A program made the translations under genes and the position numbers. A DNA stretch of 64,000 nt from Bacteroidota bacterium. GTDB lineage: Bacteria > Bacteroidota > Ignavibacteria > OLB7. This document shows positions 47,035 to 56,060 of the stretch, in pieces. Position 1 is the first letter of the stretch. Each line of letters begins with the position of its first letter. The stretch spans positions 63,609 through 127,608 of the forward strand of contig JAFDZV010000026.1 of assembly GCA_018266795.1 (NCBI GenBank), given 5' to 3'. The notes below the pieces were generated by a model. It saw only the letters and a program-made list of their open reading frames with translations, was not told where the DNA came from and ran no database searches.

Positions 47035-48545
47035 GGTGTTCCGTTCCCGGCCTCCGCAACGGCCTGGTGCTGCCCGCTCGCCGGCCATCGCTCCATTTCA
47101 CGATGGCCCAGATGCACCTCGATGCGCGGCGATCGCCGCACGAGGTGCTGCGCGAGACGTTCTGCGAAATATACCGACCGGTGCTGGCCTCCGGTGCATC
47201 CGAATGCAACGGCGATCTGATCGAAGCCCCGCTCCAGATAGCGCGCCACCGCGGCATCCACCAGCCCCGCGACGTTCCGCCAGAATATCTCCACCTCCGG
47301 CTCCCGTTCCAGGAACTCCTTCACCGCGGCGTCGCGGCCGCTCATCTGGCGATACTCTTCATGGCGGCCGGGGTTGTTCAGCATGCGGCAGTCGAACACG
47401 AAACCACCACCATGGCCTGTCACGTCCGCCGGATATCCGTGCCGATAGCTGAAGCTGGTTACATGAACGTTGAGCACCGCCCCGGAATCCTCCGCGGCGG
47501 AGAGACTGTTCGCAACGGGAGCGGACACTGCTTCCGCCGTCTCGAACTCCGCCTCGGTGATGCGCGCCAGCACCGCCTCCAGTTCCGGCAGATGCAGCGG
47601 CAGCCCGGCCTCCAGAAGAGCTCGGATATTCCTGACTGCATACGGCACGCTTGCAAGGAAGTGCTGCTTGCGTTCGAAGAACCCGCGATAGCCGTAGGCG
47701 CCCATCGCCTGCAGGATGCGGATCAGCACGTAGCCGCGATAGAGTTCGCGGAACGCCGGGCGATCGACCGGCACGTACACAGCAAGCGACTCCATGTAGC
47801 GCTCCAGCAGGCGGTCGCGCAGGTCCGCAGTCAATGCCGCCTTGGCATCGTAGAGGAGCGAGGCGATGTCGTACTGCAGCGCCCCCCTGCGCCCTCCCTG
47901 ATAATCGATCAGCCACGGATCGCCATCACGCATCATGATGTTGCGCGACTGGAAATCACGATAGAGGAAGGTGGAGCGGTCCGCGGTGAGGAGAAAATCG
48001 CAGAGGCGGTTGAAGTCCGCCTCCAGACGGGCCTCGTTGAAGGGAATGCGGGCGAGCTTCACGAAGTGGTATTTGAAATAGCTCAGGTCCCACATCATCG
48101 ACTGGCGATCGAACTCCGCGCATGGATACGCAGCGGAGTAATCCACCGCGCGCCCACCGAGCACCTGCACGCGCGGGAGGAGATCAACCACGCGTTCGTA
48201 GAGCGGAACGATCGACTCCGGAAACCCCGCATCCTCCGCACGGCGCGCGGAGCTGAGCGCATCGAAGAGCGTGATGTCGCCAAGATCCTCTTCGAGATAG
48301 ACCCCCTCCTCCTCGTTCGCAGCGTAGATCTCCGGCACCGGAAGGCCGGCATCGCGCAACGAGCGGCTGAACGAGAGGAACGCCCGGTTCTCCTCATGGT
48401 CCGGCCCGAACACACCCACAACGGTGCCACCGGGGCCGATCAGACGGTAGAGCGAGCGATTGGAGCCATCGGCGCGAATGTCGAGCATCGCCTCCGGAGC
48501 GGCATTGAACCGGTTGCGATAGAGTGCCACGAGATGCGATTTCAT
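47031..48545 (-). CDS. AmgK-like sugar kinase fused to RapZ C-terminal domain
   Basis: 504-residue fusion. Residues 1-345 form an aminoglycoside-phosphotransferase-like kinase with GSNRSLYRLI, the catalytic loop FLYRDFQSRN (193-202; Tyr replaces the usual His) and IDYQGG (213-218). Residues 357-485 are a RapZ C-terminal domain with VTSFSYRHGYP, FDCRMLNNPGR and the signature GCTGGQHRSV (449-458). AmgK-type kinases phosphorylate MurNAc and GlcNAc at the anomeric position. RapZ_C senses glucosamine-6-phosphate in E. coli. The fusion and the nearby MurU-like gene suggest peptidoglycan sugar recycling with built-in metabolite sensing. Confidence 0.9.
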   Translation of the reverse strand: MKSHLVALYRNRFNAAPEAMLDIRADGSNRSLYRLIGPGGTVVGVFGPDHEENRAFLSFSRSLRDAGLPVPEIYAANEEEGVYLEEDLGDITLFDALSSARRAEDAGFPESIVPLYERVVDLLPRVQVLGGRAVDYSAAYPCAEFDRQSMMWDLSYFKYHFVKLARIPFNEARLEADFNRLCDFLLTADRSTFLYRDFQSRNIMMRDGDPWLIDYQGGRRGALQYDIASLLYDAKAALTADLRDRLLERYMESLAVYVPVDRPAFRELYRGYVLIRILQAMGAYGYRGFFERKQHFLASVPYAVRNIRALLEAGLPLHLPELEAVLARITEAEFETAEAVSAPVANSLSAAEDSGAVLNVHVTSFSYRHGYPADVTGHGGGFVFDCRMLNNPGRHEEYRQMSGRDAAVKEFLEREPEVEIFWRNVAGLVDAAVARYLERGFDQIAVAFGCTGGQHRSVYFAERLAQHLVRRSPRIEVHLGHREMERWPASGQHQAVAEAGNGTP

Positions 48546-48618
48546 CGTGCAAGTTTACGAAATCATCGCCGGAGGGGGCGCATTCCGCGTACCGCACGGA
48601 GAGCCGTGCATCGGCCGG

Positions 48619-49272
48619 TCACGAGGTGGCTGTACGCTTCAACTGCACCTGCTTCGAACACACCGGGCAGACAAAACGCCCTGTTCGCGACTCCTCGCGA
48701 TCCAGATCGATGCTGGAGCGGCACCACGGGCACTGAACGGTCTCCGGCCCGTCGGCGAGATTCACATCGCCGGAACAGGCGGGGCAGGTGAACATGCCGG
48801 ACTCCCACTCCTCATCATCCAACTCCACCCGCGCCCGGCAGAGCGGACAGTCCACCACCGCGGCGAAGTCGCGATCGGCCAGTTGATCCTCCATCCCCTT
48901 CGCAAGCTTGGCTGCATTGACCAGAAGAACGATGCCGTAGATCATGGGACCCCACGCAACGATGTACATGCCGCCGCCAGAGCCCGATGCGGCCATGAAC
49001 GTAACGATGCTGAGAAGGAGCCCGCCTCCGAGCCACAGGCCTCCCTTGGCCTTCATCTTCGTAACCTCCTCGTCCCGTTCGTGGATCGCCTGGTTCACCG
49101 TAGCGGCGGCCGTTGTGCGGTCCACGCCCTCCCCCACCAACCGGTTCTCGATATGCCTCGGGTGCCCGCCGTTCGCGAGCGAGCTCCTGACGCTGGTGAT
49201 GAGACGACGGTCGCCGGAGCCGCCTTCGTCGGCAACCGCATCTGCCGAGTGGATGGGAATGTCGTCGCTCAT
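48619..49272 (-). CDS. Membrane protein with tandem zinc ribbons
   Basis: 217-residue protein starting MSDDIPIHSADAV (an ATG 9 bp upstream is an alternative). Residues 1-80 are helical and polar (NGGHPRHIENRLVGEGV). Two membrane segments follow (GGLWLGGGLLLSIVTFMAAS and MYIVAWGPMIYGIVLLV). The C-terminal half holds two ribbon-like units: CPLC..CPAC and CPWC..CPVC, about 20 residues between each pair. Role unknown; such ribbons usually mediate protein-protein contact. Confidence 0.82.
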   Translation of the reverse strand: MSDDIPIHSADAVADEGGSGDRRLITSVRSSLANGGHPRHIENRLVGEGVDRTTAAATVNQAIHERDEEVTKMKAKGGLWLGGGLLLSIVTFMAASGSGGGMYIVAWGPMIYGIVLLVNAAKLAKGMEDQLADRDFAAVVDCPLCRARVELDDEEWESGMFTCPACSGDVNLADGPETVQCPWCRSSIDLDREESRTGRFVCPVCSKQVQLKRTATS

Positions 49273-49473
49273 CGATGTCATCCGATGGAGTGGGAGGTGC
49301 ATGCATCCGTCCGGCCGCGGTGCCCCCCACAACAGCGGGGCCTGAACGGAGGCTTGCCGGTTCTGCCGCAGATACCGGCTTCGCCGATGGCACCAAAATA
49401 CAGCCGGCACACTGCTCCCGGCAAACGTCGGGACGTCGGCATCATGCTGCCGGAGCAGCAAAGCGTGTGGTTG

Positions 49474-49495
49474 GTCGCGGAGAAAACTCCGCGAC
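49474..49495 (-). terminator. GC hairpin downstream of lipoprotein gene
   Basis: GTCGCGGAG-AAAA-CTCCGCGAC, perfect 9-bp stem (49474-49482 / 49487-49495), 30 nt past the stop of the 49525-50151 gene. Sister of the hairpin at 5064-5085. Confidence 0.5.
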
Positions 49496-49524
49496 AACGT
49501 CGTGCAACGATTCGACCGCGACGC

Positions 49525-50151
49525 TCAACAGGAGCCCGTCATCCGCCAGTGCCGTATGCGCTCTCTGCCTACCAGAAGGTTGCGCACCTCCACAACCGGC
49601 TCCCCGTCCACCGTGAGCGAAATGCGGACCCTGATCTCATACCGCCGGTACTTCGCATCGACATCGCGTCGCGAGCAGAGGGTGTAGGTACAGGTCCGTT
49701 CTCCGGGAACCGCCATCGTGCGGAAGTCCTCCGGCATCGCGGCCACGGAACGGGCGCGGCAGATGGTGTCCCCGGCGCCGCCATCCTCACGCTCGCAAAG
49801 GGCGATGTCGCTTGCATAGGCTGCCGTGTCCGCCCCGCGCTCCCCGCTGCAGATCAGATCCGCCTCCACGCTCCGGACAACGCACGGCCTTGCGCACTCG
49901 ATGCGAAGCACGATTGCGGGCGACTCCGAATTGTTGTCATCCAGGGAGACAACCGCCCGCGCGGCCGGGCCGCAGGGAATCGTGACCGTCTCCGCCGACG
50001 TTACCCCCGTTGACCGGCGGGTAGCATTTGCCTGTCGGTCCGGATGAACGAGACGGTAGGTGCTGGTGTAGTAGTATCCGCAGGAGGTGGTGCCGATGGT
50101 GGCCATGGTTGCGATGACAACGGGAAGCAGGCGTGAGTATGTCGATGCCAT
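49525..50151 (-). CDS. Predicted lipoprotein, function unknown
   Basis: 208-residue exported lipoprotein starting MASTYSRLLPVVIATMATIG with lipobox TTSC followed by GYYYTSTYR. It contains eight or more Cys outside the signal (IPCGPAARA, IECARPCVV, LICSGERG, CTYTLCSRR), suggesting disulfides in the periplasm or at the surface. Beta-rich. Not recognised. Start fits signal length; longer upstream frame is not signal-like. Confidence 0.8.
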   Translation of the reverse strand: MASTYSRLLPVVIATMATIGTTSCGYYYTSTYRLVHPDRQANATRRSTGVTSAETVTIPCGPAARAVVSLDDNNSESPAIVLRIECARPCVVRSVEADLICSGERGADTAAYASDIALCEREDGGAGDTICRARSVAAMPEDFRTMAVPGERTCTYTLCSRRDVDAKYRRYEIRVRISLTVDGEPVVEVRNLLVGRERIRHWRMTGSC

Positions 50152-50258
50152 GATGTCGAGAACCGGATATGCGCCGCGGGACTGGCGGTGGAGCATGCAT
50201 GTGACGATACCCGGTGACCATGAAGACGCCGCGATGTAACGCGCCGGCGTTTGCAATC

Positions 50259-50284
50259 GCGGGCCCGCATGCACGCGGGCCCGC
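50259..50284 (-). terminator. Paired 10-bp palindromes after serine hydrolase gene
   Basis: GCGGGCCCGC occurs twice (50259-50268 and 50275-50284), six bases apart. Each copy is self-complementary and the two can pair as a hairpin. It lies 20 nt past the stop of the serine hydrolase. No U-tract. Confidence 0.5.
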
Positions 50285-50304
50285 AACCATGCGGCGCGAT
50301 GCGC

Positions 50305-52005
50305 CTACTTCTGCCGTTCGAATCGCATGCCGTTTGTGCGTCCCAGCGAGACAAGCATCGCCTTCACCTTCCCTCCGTTCCCTCGTTCGAATTCGGCCGA
50401 CGGGAGAAACCACCGGTTGCCGGCAAACCGGTCGCCGACCGCGGTCTGCGGCGGCGTCAGCTCCACCGATCCCATGCGCGGGTTCGCCGCGATCAGCTTT
50501 CCATTCTCAACGCTGAGCGTATACGTCATATCCAGCTCGGCACTGTAGTAGCGCCCGGCATATCCCGCAAGCTCCTTCGCCGCCATGCTCTTCGGAACCA
50601 CCCTGCCAGCCTCGTGGTCGCCCCCCTGATGCAGCGTCAGGCTGCTCACGCGGCCGCTGTGGTCGCGATGGAACGTGAGCCAGGCCTGCACCCCCACGAG
50701 CGAGAACGTGGAGTCCGACGTCGGCACGATCTCCACCGCATCCTGCCCGGTGGCCTGCACGAAGAAGCGCTCCCCGTTCCGCGTAAACGTCATCACGAAA
50801 CCCGGCATCTCCGCAAGCTCATACCCTCCGGCACAGGCGTCGAAGGCTGCCGGCGCGATGTGCACGGCCGCGGCATCCCCCTTCGGCGCGGCCGGCACCG
50901 GCGCGGGCGCAAGGCGGTTGCCCAGCACGGCGCGAATCACTCCGCGCGCAAGGCGGTCAGGATTGGTCTCCCCGCGGTTGGAGAGGGCCACCACGGTGAG
51001 ATGTTCGGACGGAATACGGATGATGGTCGATCGGTAGCCGCCCCAGGAGCCGCTGTGTTCAACGGTTTGCAGGCCGCCGATCTTTCCGTAGTACAGCCCC
51101 TCGGCGTAGTCCAGCGTGTCGCCGTTCTTCAGCACGCCGCGCCGCCCCAGTTCCGCAATCATCGCCGCGCCGCCAACCCGAGGGTTGTAGAAATTCCGGT
51201 CCCACTGCAACAGATCCTCCACCGTTGTGAACACCCCGCCGTCTCCGTTCTGCTCCCAGTACGATACGTCGCGATGCCATGCTCCGTCATCCCCGCGCGA
51301 ATACCCGACCGCGCGATCCGGAACGATTGCAGTGTGATCGTCCACGTACGCCGTGTGCTCCATGCCGAGCGGCTTGAAGATGTGCGCCGCCGCGTAGTCC
51401 CGCAGCGACATTCCGCTGACCCGCATGACGATCTGCGAGGCGAGGAAGTAACCGGTGTTGCAGTATTGATGCTGTGTGCCGGGCGGGAAGTCCAGCCCCT
51501 TCTGGCGCACGATCATCCGCAGCGCGTCGTCCGGCGTGGTGACGTCGTCGATGTTGTGGCCGCTCAACGCCATCAGTCCCAGATAGTCCCGAAGGCCGCT
51601 CGTGTGGTTGAGAAGATTGCGGATGGTGATCGGCGCGCCGTAGTCCGGGAGCTCCGGGAGATAGCGGTGCACGTCGTCATCCAGCGAGAGCTTCCCTTCC
51701 TGCGCCAGCAGCAGAAGGCAGGCAGCCGTGAACTGCTTGGACATCGATCCGATATCGAAGACTGTGCGGGGCGTGATTGCCACGGCATGCTCCAGGTCCG
51801 CGCCGCCGTACCCGTGCTCGTACACGATTCGGTCGTCGCGATAGATGCCAACGGCGCAGCCCGGCGCGTCGGCATGATTCATCGCTGCGAACACGGAGTC
51901 CACCCTCCGCGCAAGGGAATCCGCAAGCGGCTGCGCGATCGCCGCGGCATTGGCAATGCACAGCACGAACGCGGCACACGCAATCCTGTGTCGGTAGTCG
52001 GTCAT
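50305..52005 (-). CDS. Serine beta-lactamase-fold hydrolase
   Basis: 566-residue exported enzyme of the class C beta-lactamase / DD-peptidase fold. The signal peptide covers residues 1-25 (ACAAFVLCIANAAAIAQ). The SxxK motif is SMSKQF and the second motif YCNTGY, with LLNHTSGLRDYL and HSGSWGGYRS (replacing the KTG triad) nearby. The C-terminal 190 residues form a lipocalin-like beta domain. Many such enzymes are peptidases or esterases and not beta-lactamases; substrate undetermined. A hairpin terminator-like element follows. Confidence 0.93.
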   Translation of the reverse strand: MTDYRHRIACAAFVLCIANAAAIAQPLADSLARRVDSVFAAMNHADAPGCAVGIYRDDRIVYEHGYGGADLEHAVAITPRTVFDIGSMSKQFTAACLLLLAQEGKLSLDDDVHRYLPELPDYGAPITIRNLLNHTSGLRDYLGLMALSGHNIDDVTTPDDALRMIVRQKGLDFPPGTQHQYCNTGYFLASQIVMRVSGMSLRDYAAAHIFKPLGMEHTAYVDDHTAIVPDRAVGYSRGDDGAWHRDVSYWEQNGDGGVFTTVEDLLQWDRNFYNPRVGGAAMIAELGRRGVLKNGDTLDYAEGLYYGKIGGLQTVEHSGSWGGYRSTIIRIPSEHLTVVALSNRGETNPDRLARGVIRAVLGNRLAPAPVPAAPKGDAAAVHIAPAAFDACAGGYELAEMPGFVMTFTRNGERFFVQATGQDAVEIVPTSDSTFSLVGVQAWLTFHRDHSGRVSSLTLHQGGDHEAGRVVPKSMAAKELAGYAGRYYSAELDMTYTLSVENGKLIAANPRMGSVELTPPQTAVGDRFAGNRWFLPSAEFERGNGGKVKAMLVSLGRTNGMRFERQK

Positions 52006-52682
52006 CGTTCAGGGGGTTGGTTCGGGAATGCGGCACACGCAGACCATGGAGCATGGCAGGCGTGCATGAGTGCGAGGAAGGCTGCGCAGCGTGATCTCGA
52101 CCGATGGCGCTACGCGGCGCGGTGCACGAAGTTACGCGGCGCGGAGAGCGCGCAACGGTTGGTGACGGAGTGCAGCCGGTGATTCGAGGCGTGCGCCCAT
52201 CACGGACATCGCACAACGAGGCCGGCGATGTCCGGGCGGTAGCTATCTCACAAATCCCAGGCCGTCACCTGAGCCGCAGCGAAGGATCTCCGTGGGTCAG
52301 GCGCGATGAGATTCGTTGCGCGAAGCCTTGCGATGACGAAGGATGTGAACGTCCACCAGGGGTCGTTGCAGGAGGCACCGCGAAGCGGATGCCGACGTGG
52401 CAACCTGTACCCGGCCGGCATCACGGTCCTCTCGCCGGAACGATGCGCCCTGCGGAACAGACGGCTTTCGACGCTGCTTCGCGGTGCCACTACTTCGCTG
52501 CGCGAAGCCTGCCAATGACAACAGTACGTTGGCTGGTTTCTGTCGCCCGTTCAGGGCTATCAACATAACGGCTCACCCGTTGCCCAGGGCTTGCACCCTG
52601 GGCTTCCCACCGTCGCCCGTTCAGGTCGAGGTTGACGTTCGCGGAATGACGGCCCGGATGTTCATGGGAACGGAGTCCCCTC
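52006..52682. other. 677-bp gene-free gap with two extragenic repeats
   Basis: Holds the dispersed repeat 52342-52369 (26 of 28 positions identical to 12188-12215) within a CGCAGCGAAGGATCTC / GATGACGAAGGATGTG style region, then the element at 52542-52625. No gene supported. Confidence 0.6.
52542..52625. repeat. Extragenic element with hairpin core and terminal direct repeats
   Basis: GTCGCCCGTTCAGG occurs at 52542-52555 and 52612-52625. Between them CAACATAACGGCTCACCCGT leads into a hairpin GCCCAGGG-CTTGCA-CCCTGGGC (52582-52603). I recall the same wording as a widespread repeat in unrelated bacterial genomes. Confidence 0.65.
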
Positions 52683-53123
52683 TCATACCCGCATATGGTC
52701 AGGGCGCCAGGTGTGAATCATCTTCTTGATCTGATCGCCGGTGCGCACCTCGCCGTTCAGAACGCGGCGGGCAAGCTCCGGAAGCTCACCATCCGACGCG
52801 AAGCGGAGAGCAATGAGCTGGGCTCCGTCGAACTCCTCGATGCGCGCCGTGAGGTCTCCCGGCAACAGACGAGCCAGACGATAGCGCTCCTCCATCCGGA
52901 TGATGCGATCCTGATTTGCGGTTGCGAACGCACGCGTGTAGAAGAAGAGGAGCGCGGCCGCAACGCCGATGCAGACCATCGCGGCGGTGTCCAGCGACGG
53001 CAGCGCGATCAGCCTGTAGACCGAGTAGATCAGAAAAACGCCGATCAGTCCGGAGGTCAGGAAATGAAACGGCGGCACATACCGCGCATGGCTGTCGTAT
53101 TTCTGGTCCGATGTGTTCCCCAT
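52683..53123 (-). CDS. DUF6526 family membrane protein
   Basis: 146-residue protein starting MGNTSDQKYDSHARYVPPFH. Two transmembrane helices (LTSGLIGVFLIYSVYRLIAL and AAMVCIGVAAALLFFYTRAF) are followed by a cytoplasmic tail with NQDRIIRMEERYRLARLLP and the C-terminal IKKMIHTWRPDHMRV. This matches the DUF6526 layout. Function unknown. Confidence 0.85.
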   Translation of the reverse strand: MGNTSDQKYDSHARYVPPFHFLTSGLIGVFLIYSVYRLIALPSLDTAAMVCIGVAAALLFFYTRAFATANQDRIIRMEERYRLARLLPGDLTARIEEFDGAQLIALRFASDGELPELARRVLNGEVRTGDQIKKMIHTWRPDHMRV

Positions 53124-53252
53124 GATTGCGACTCCGTTGAATGTTGTTTGCCCGCAGCGGCTGCGGGATTGCAGTTCCGAAGGGTCACTACCATGACGAA
53201 CGAGTCGCAAGGATTCGACCGCCGGAAGTGCAGGTTATGAAAAATTTTCCGG

Positions 53253-53280
53253 CCTTCGGAATCGATCCTTCGGAATCGAT
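53253..53280. repeat. 14-bp tandem direct repeat
   Basis: CCTTCGGAATCGAT occurs twice back to back (53253-53266, 53267-53280), immediately beside the 36-bp palindrome. Confidence 0.85.
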
Positions 53281-53284
53281 GCGA

Positions 53285-53320
53285 CGAAGCCGGCCGGGAC
53301 CATGGTCCCGGCCGGCTTCG
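53285..53320 (-). terminator. 36-bp perfect palindrome
   Basis: CGAAGCCGGCCGGGACCA followed directly by its exact complement, centred on 53302/53303. It lies 44 nt past the stop of the small basic protein gene. On the minus strand an A/T-rich AAAATTTTT tract follows about 40 bases further on. Terminator or protein-binding site. Confidence 0.65.
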
Positions 53321-53364
53321 CAGAAAATCATACCCGTGGATCGTTTGCCGTCTACCGCTGCAGC

Positions 53365-53763
53365 TTACCGCGCGGCATGTTTCACGGCACCCACCCGCCG
53401 AAGGCGCCGCCTCCGTGCACGCACGCGCTTCCCGCTGCGCACTGCTGCCGGCTTCACGCGGCGTGCAACTGCCCGTTTCTCCGGCAGCCGGGGCCGATCC
53501 GCACGAACAACGGCAGCACCGGCCGGAAGGGCCGCGGCCGGCGGCACCGGTGCCATCACCGCCGGTAGTGACCGGAGGATGGCGCGCGCCGTGGAACGCA
53601 GAAGATTCATCCCTGCAACCGAGACGGCCAGGTTGATCCTATGCACCGCCATTGTGTGCGGCCGCACGATGCGGTGAATCATCACGGGCTTTGCCGTTGC
53701 CGCGGCATCCGGCCCCAGCAACAGCGCGCCCGCAAGCAGTGCAGGTATCCATTGGGTCTTCAT
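53365..53763 (-). CDS. Small basic secreted protein
   Basis: 132-residue protein starting MKTQWIPALLAGALLLG, a signal-like stretch, with GAGG seven bases upstream. The mature part is strongly basic with Ala, Pro and Val (KPAAVRSGKRVRARRRRLRR at the end). It may be a genuine exported protein or a spurious frame in GC-rich DNA; the ribosome binding site and the following hairpin favour a gene. Confidence 0.55.
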   Translation of the reverse strand: MKTQWIPALLAGALLLGPDAAATAKPVMIHRIVRPHTMAVHRINLAVSVAGMNLLRSTARAILRSLPAVMAPVPPAAALPAGAAVVRADRPRLPEKRAVARRVKPAAVRSGKRVRARRRRLRRVGAVKHAAR

Positions 53764-54364
53764 GATCACACCTCATCCGGTCACACATCCCATACGTATC
53801 GTGGGAGCCCGATGCGGCTCCCGGCAGTACACACGGATGGAAAGCTAGAGGGATGGGATGATGGGATCGTGATGGGATGCGTTGACACGGCTCCGTGCCT
53901 GCCGGTGGCGGACCGCCCCGATCGAACCGATTCCGGCCCGGCTGCGTCGGCACAACGAACCATAGGGCCGATCCGGCGGAGGACAGCCGTCGCCGCGATT
54001 GCCGGCAGCGGCAGCCGGAGCCCATGCCGGCAGATTGTCCCAGTCGGCAGCTGGAGCGATGTCGACTGTCAGGAAGCAGAGGCGGCTGGCGATAATGGGG
54101 TTGCCCCCGGCACATCTATTGCACCAACGGCATTTTGGGTACATTCGCACCTGCCGATTGAGACTTGGAAGGCACGCTCACCGGATCCCACGTGGTGGTA
54201 TCAACCGCCACAAGTGTTCGCGACACTCGCATACACGGTGCTGTTGCCGAAACGGCTCTTCCGGCACCTCTACATTTCAATCCATTCGTATTTCGCTGAG
54301 TTGCTGGTGCACACCAATACCGGCAGCACAGACGCATTCACGATATACTCACTATGAGGTACCT
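53764..54364. other. Gap upstream of TPR protein gene, with GATGGGAT repeats
   Basis: 601 bp without a supported gene. 53849-53879 has GGGATGG, GATGATGGGAT and GTGATGGGATG units, the reverse of the CCCATCA heptad type. The rest contains the promoter of the downstream gene, which I cannot pin down. GAGG precedes its ATG. Confidence 0.5.
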
Positions 54365-55495
54365 ATGAAGTATTCTCTCACTGTAGTGCTTCTGTTCATG
54401 GCCGTGCATACCCTGTCCGCACAGGAGACAAAAACCGTCCATCGAGTCGTAGAGATTCAGAAGGAACAAACATTCAACCTGACGATCACCCACGCCAGAT
54501 CTTATGTGTCCGTTGATATCCCGCCCAACACTATTCAATGGTTCATTGCATTTACCTCCGCCGCCGATAGCAAAGGGGTGAATCCAATCAATCTCTTCGG
54601 ACAGGTTTCGAAATTGATTGACCATACTGGCATCACCTCCCTGGCTGTCAACACGTTGATGGCTCCCAGTGGTACGGCACGGTGTGATGTGATGTTGACC
54701 GATATTGCGAACCGGCAAAAGTTCATGAATGGCCCGCTCGGCAGTTATACCTATGATGGGAATGCTTCTCGCAAGAACATCACACACGGCGTGATCCAAA
54801 TGGATGCGGCCCACAAAGGGAACTGGCAGATCCTGCTGTACAACCCAAGTTTCACAACGGCGGTCAATGTTACCGTAGAAGTAACGGCACTGGTCGCGGC
54901 GCAAGAAGTTGATCTGAACAGGTGGTCACAGGCAAACAAGGACTCGATGTTCAACAGATACTATGCGACGCTCGCCAACGGCAAAATGGATGCAGGCGCT
55001 GCCAGGGATCTGGCCGGTTGTGTTGTCGAGCGGATCTGCAGGCAAAGGACGCCTGCCGATATCGACAAGATGTCCAGGTTCGAGCGCGATCAATTTGCAC
55101 GATCGATGGCGAACTCCTGTGCGCAGCAGATGCAGGGCGGCCCACGGACGGAGCAGCAGGATAAGGCAAGCAGCTACGGCAGCCTTGGTTGGAAAGCCTA
55201 CGAGAACGGTGACGTTGACAAGTGCATCGAGTTGAGCAAGAAGGCACTGACGTTTGATTCCACACTGGGAGCCGTCAAGGCGAATCTCGGCTTGTGTTAC
55301 CTCATCAAGGGCGATTCCGCCACCGCAACGGACTATTATGTTGATGCGATTACCTCACTGAGGAAGGACAGATTGTCGATGAAGCAACATCTTCAGGCGG
55401 AGATCAGCGACATTGATGAGGCGTTGAAGAAACACCCGGACCTGAAGGGATACCGGGATATCCGGGAACTGTTGCAATCGAATCTTCCCAGATAG
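54365..55495 (+). CDS. Secreted TPR-containing protein
   Basis: 376-residue protein. The signal peptide (MKYSLTVVLLFMAVHTLSAQ) is followed by a beta-rich domain of about 180 residues (RSYVSVDIPPNTIQWFIAF, SGTARCDVMLTDIAN). A helical region and two or three tetratricopeptide-like units come last (SSYGSLGWKAYENGDVDKCI, GAVKANLGLCYLIKGDSATA). Composition is less GC-rich than neighbours. It is convergent with the RHS stub 12 bp downstream. Function unknown. Confidence 0.85.
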   Translation: MKYSLTVVLLFMAVHTLSAQETKTVHRVVEIQKEQTFNLTITHARSYVSVDIPPNTIQWFIAFTSAADSKGVNPINLFGQVSKLIDHTGITSLAVNTLMAPSGTARCDVMLTDIANRQKFMNGPLGSYTYDGNASRKNITHGVIQMDAAHKGNWQILLYNPSFTTAVNVTVEVTALVAAQEVDLNRWSQANKDSMFNRYYATLANGKMDAGAARDLAGCVVERICRQRTPADIDKMSRFERDQFARSMANSCAQQMQGGPRTEQQDKASSYGSLGWKAYENGDVDKCIELSKKALTFDSTLGAVKANLGLCYLIKGDSATATDYYVDAITSLRKDRLSMKQHLQAEISDIDEALKKHPDLKGYRDIRELLQSNLPR

Positions 55496-55507
55496 CTCGG
55501 AATACAA

Positions 55508-56036
55508 TTATGCATGGTGGGCGCATGAACTACTCCGACGGTGGCATATGGGCTTTGAGAGGCTATAGACTGCGGGCTCCGGACACACCGCAGCGAATCC
55601 TTTGCCCGAGCTCTCGCTGATGTACCGTTTCAGCAGGTCACGATAGCTGTAGCCATACTCCTCGCTCCCCAACGCCATCCAGATGCTCGTCACGTCCGTC
55701 CTGGATCGCCACGTCATTGCACCATTGCCGTTGTAGTGGTAATCGGTACGCACATGCGCGCCGATGCTCGGCGACGTTGTGTGGTTCAGCAACTGGCTGG
55801 TGCCGGAGGTATAGCTGAACGTGTCCGCGATGGCTGCCGCAGCCTTTGTGCTGAGCCGGTTCCCCAACACGTCGTAGCGATAGTTCAGTGAGTCCGTGAC
55901 GGGAGCGGCGGAGGCAGGGCCCTGCGTCCAGCGGATGAGCCGCTGCACGGAGTCGTAGGTGTAGCGCTGGCGCGTCTTCGGTGCCGAGCCGTGCTTCCAT
56001 TCCTGGGTCGTGATCTGCCCCGTGGGGTTTACAGGT
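55508..56036 (-). pseudogene. Truncated RHS stub
   Basis: The frame reads RHS core from PTGQITTQEWKHGSAPKTRQ through YTYDSVQRLIRWTQ, NRLSTKAAAAIADTFSY and GNGAMTWRSRTDVTSIWMAL to RDLLKRYIS. It then leaves the core into unrelated residues (FAAVCPEPAVYSLSK) and stops. No start codon lies at its 5' end, and no toxin motif follows. DNA is nearly identical to the start of the RHS gene at 63740-64000. A decayed cassette end. Confidence 0.85.
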
Positions 56037-56060
56037 CAGTACCCGAAGGCATTGGACTGC

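Noticed and set aside
44602..47220. 872-codon plus-strand frame
   Set aside because: Antisense to the lipoprotein, MurU-like and AAA genes, which have clear motifs and coupled starts.
48547..50013. 488-codon plus-strand frame
   Set aside because: Antisense to the zinc-ribbon membrane protein and lipoprotein genes, both with convincing features.
52010..52680. Mobile element with transposase
   Set aside because: No transposase frame or terminal inverted repeats found; only short extragenic repeats are supported.
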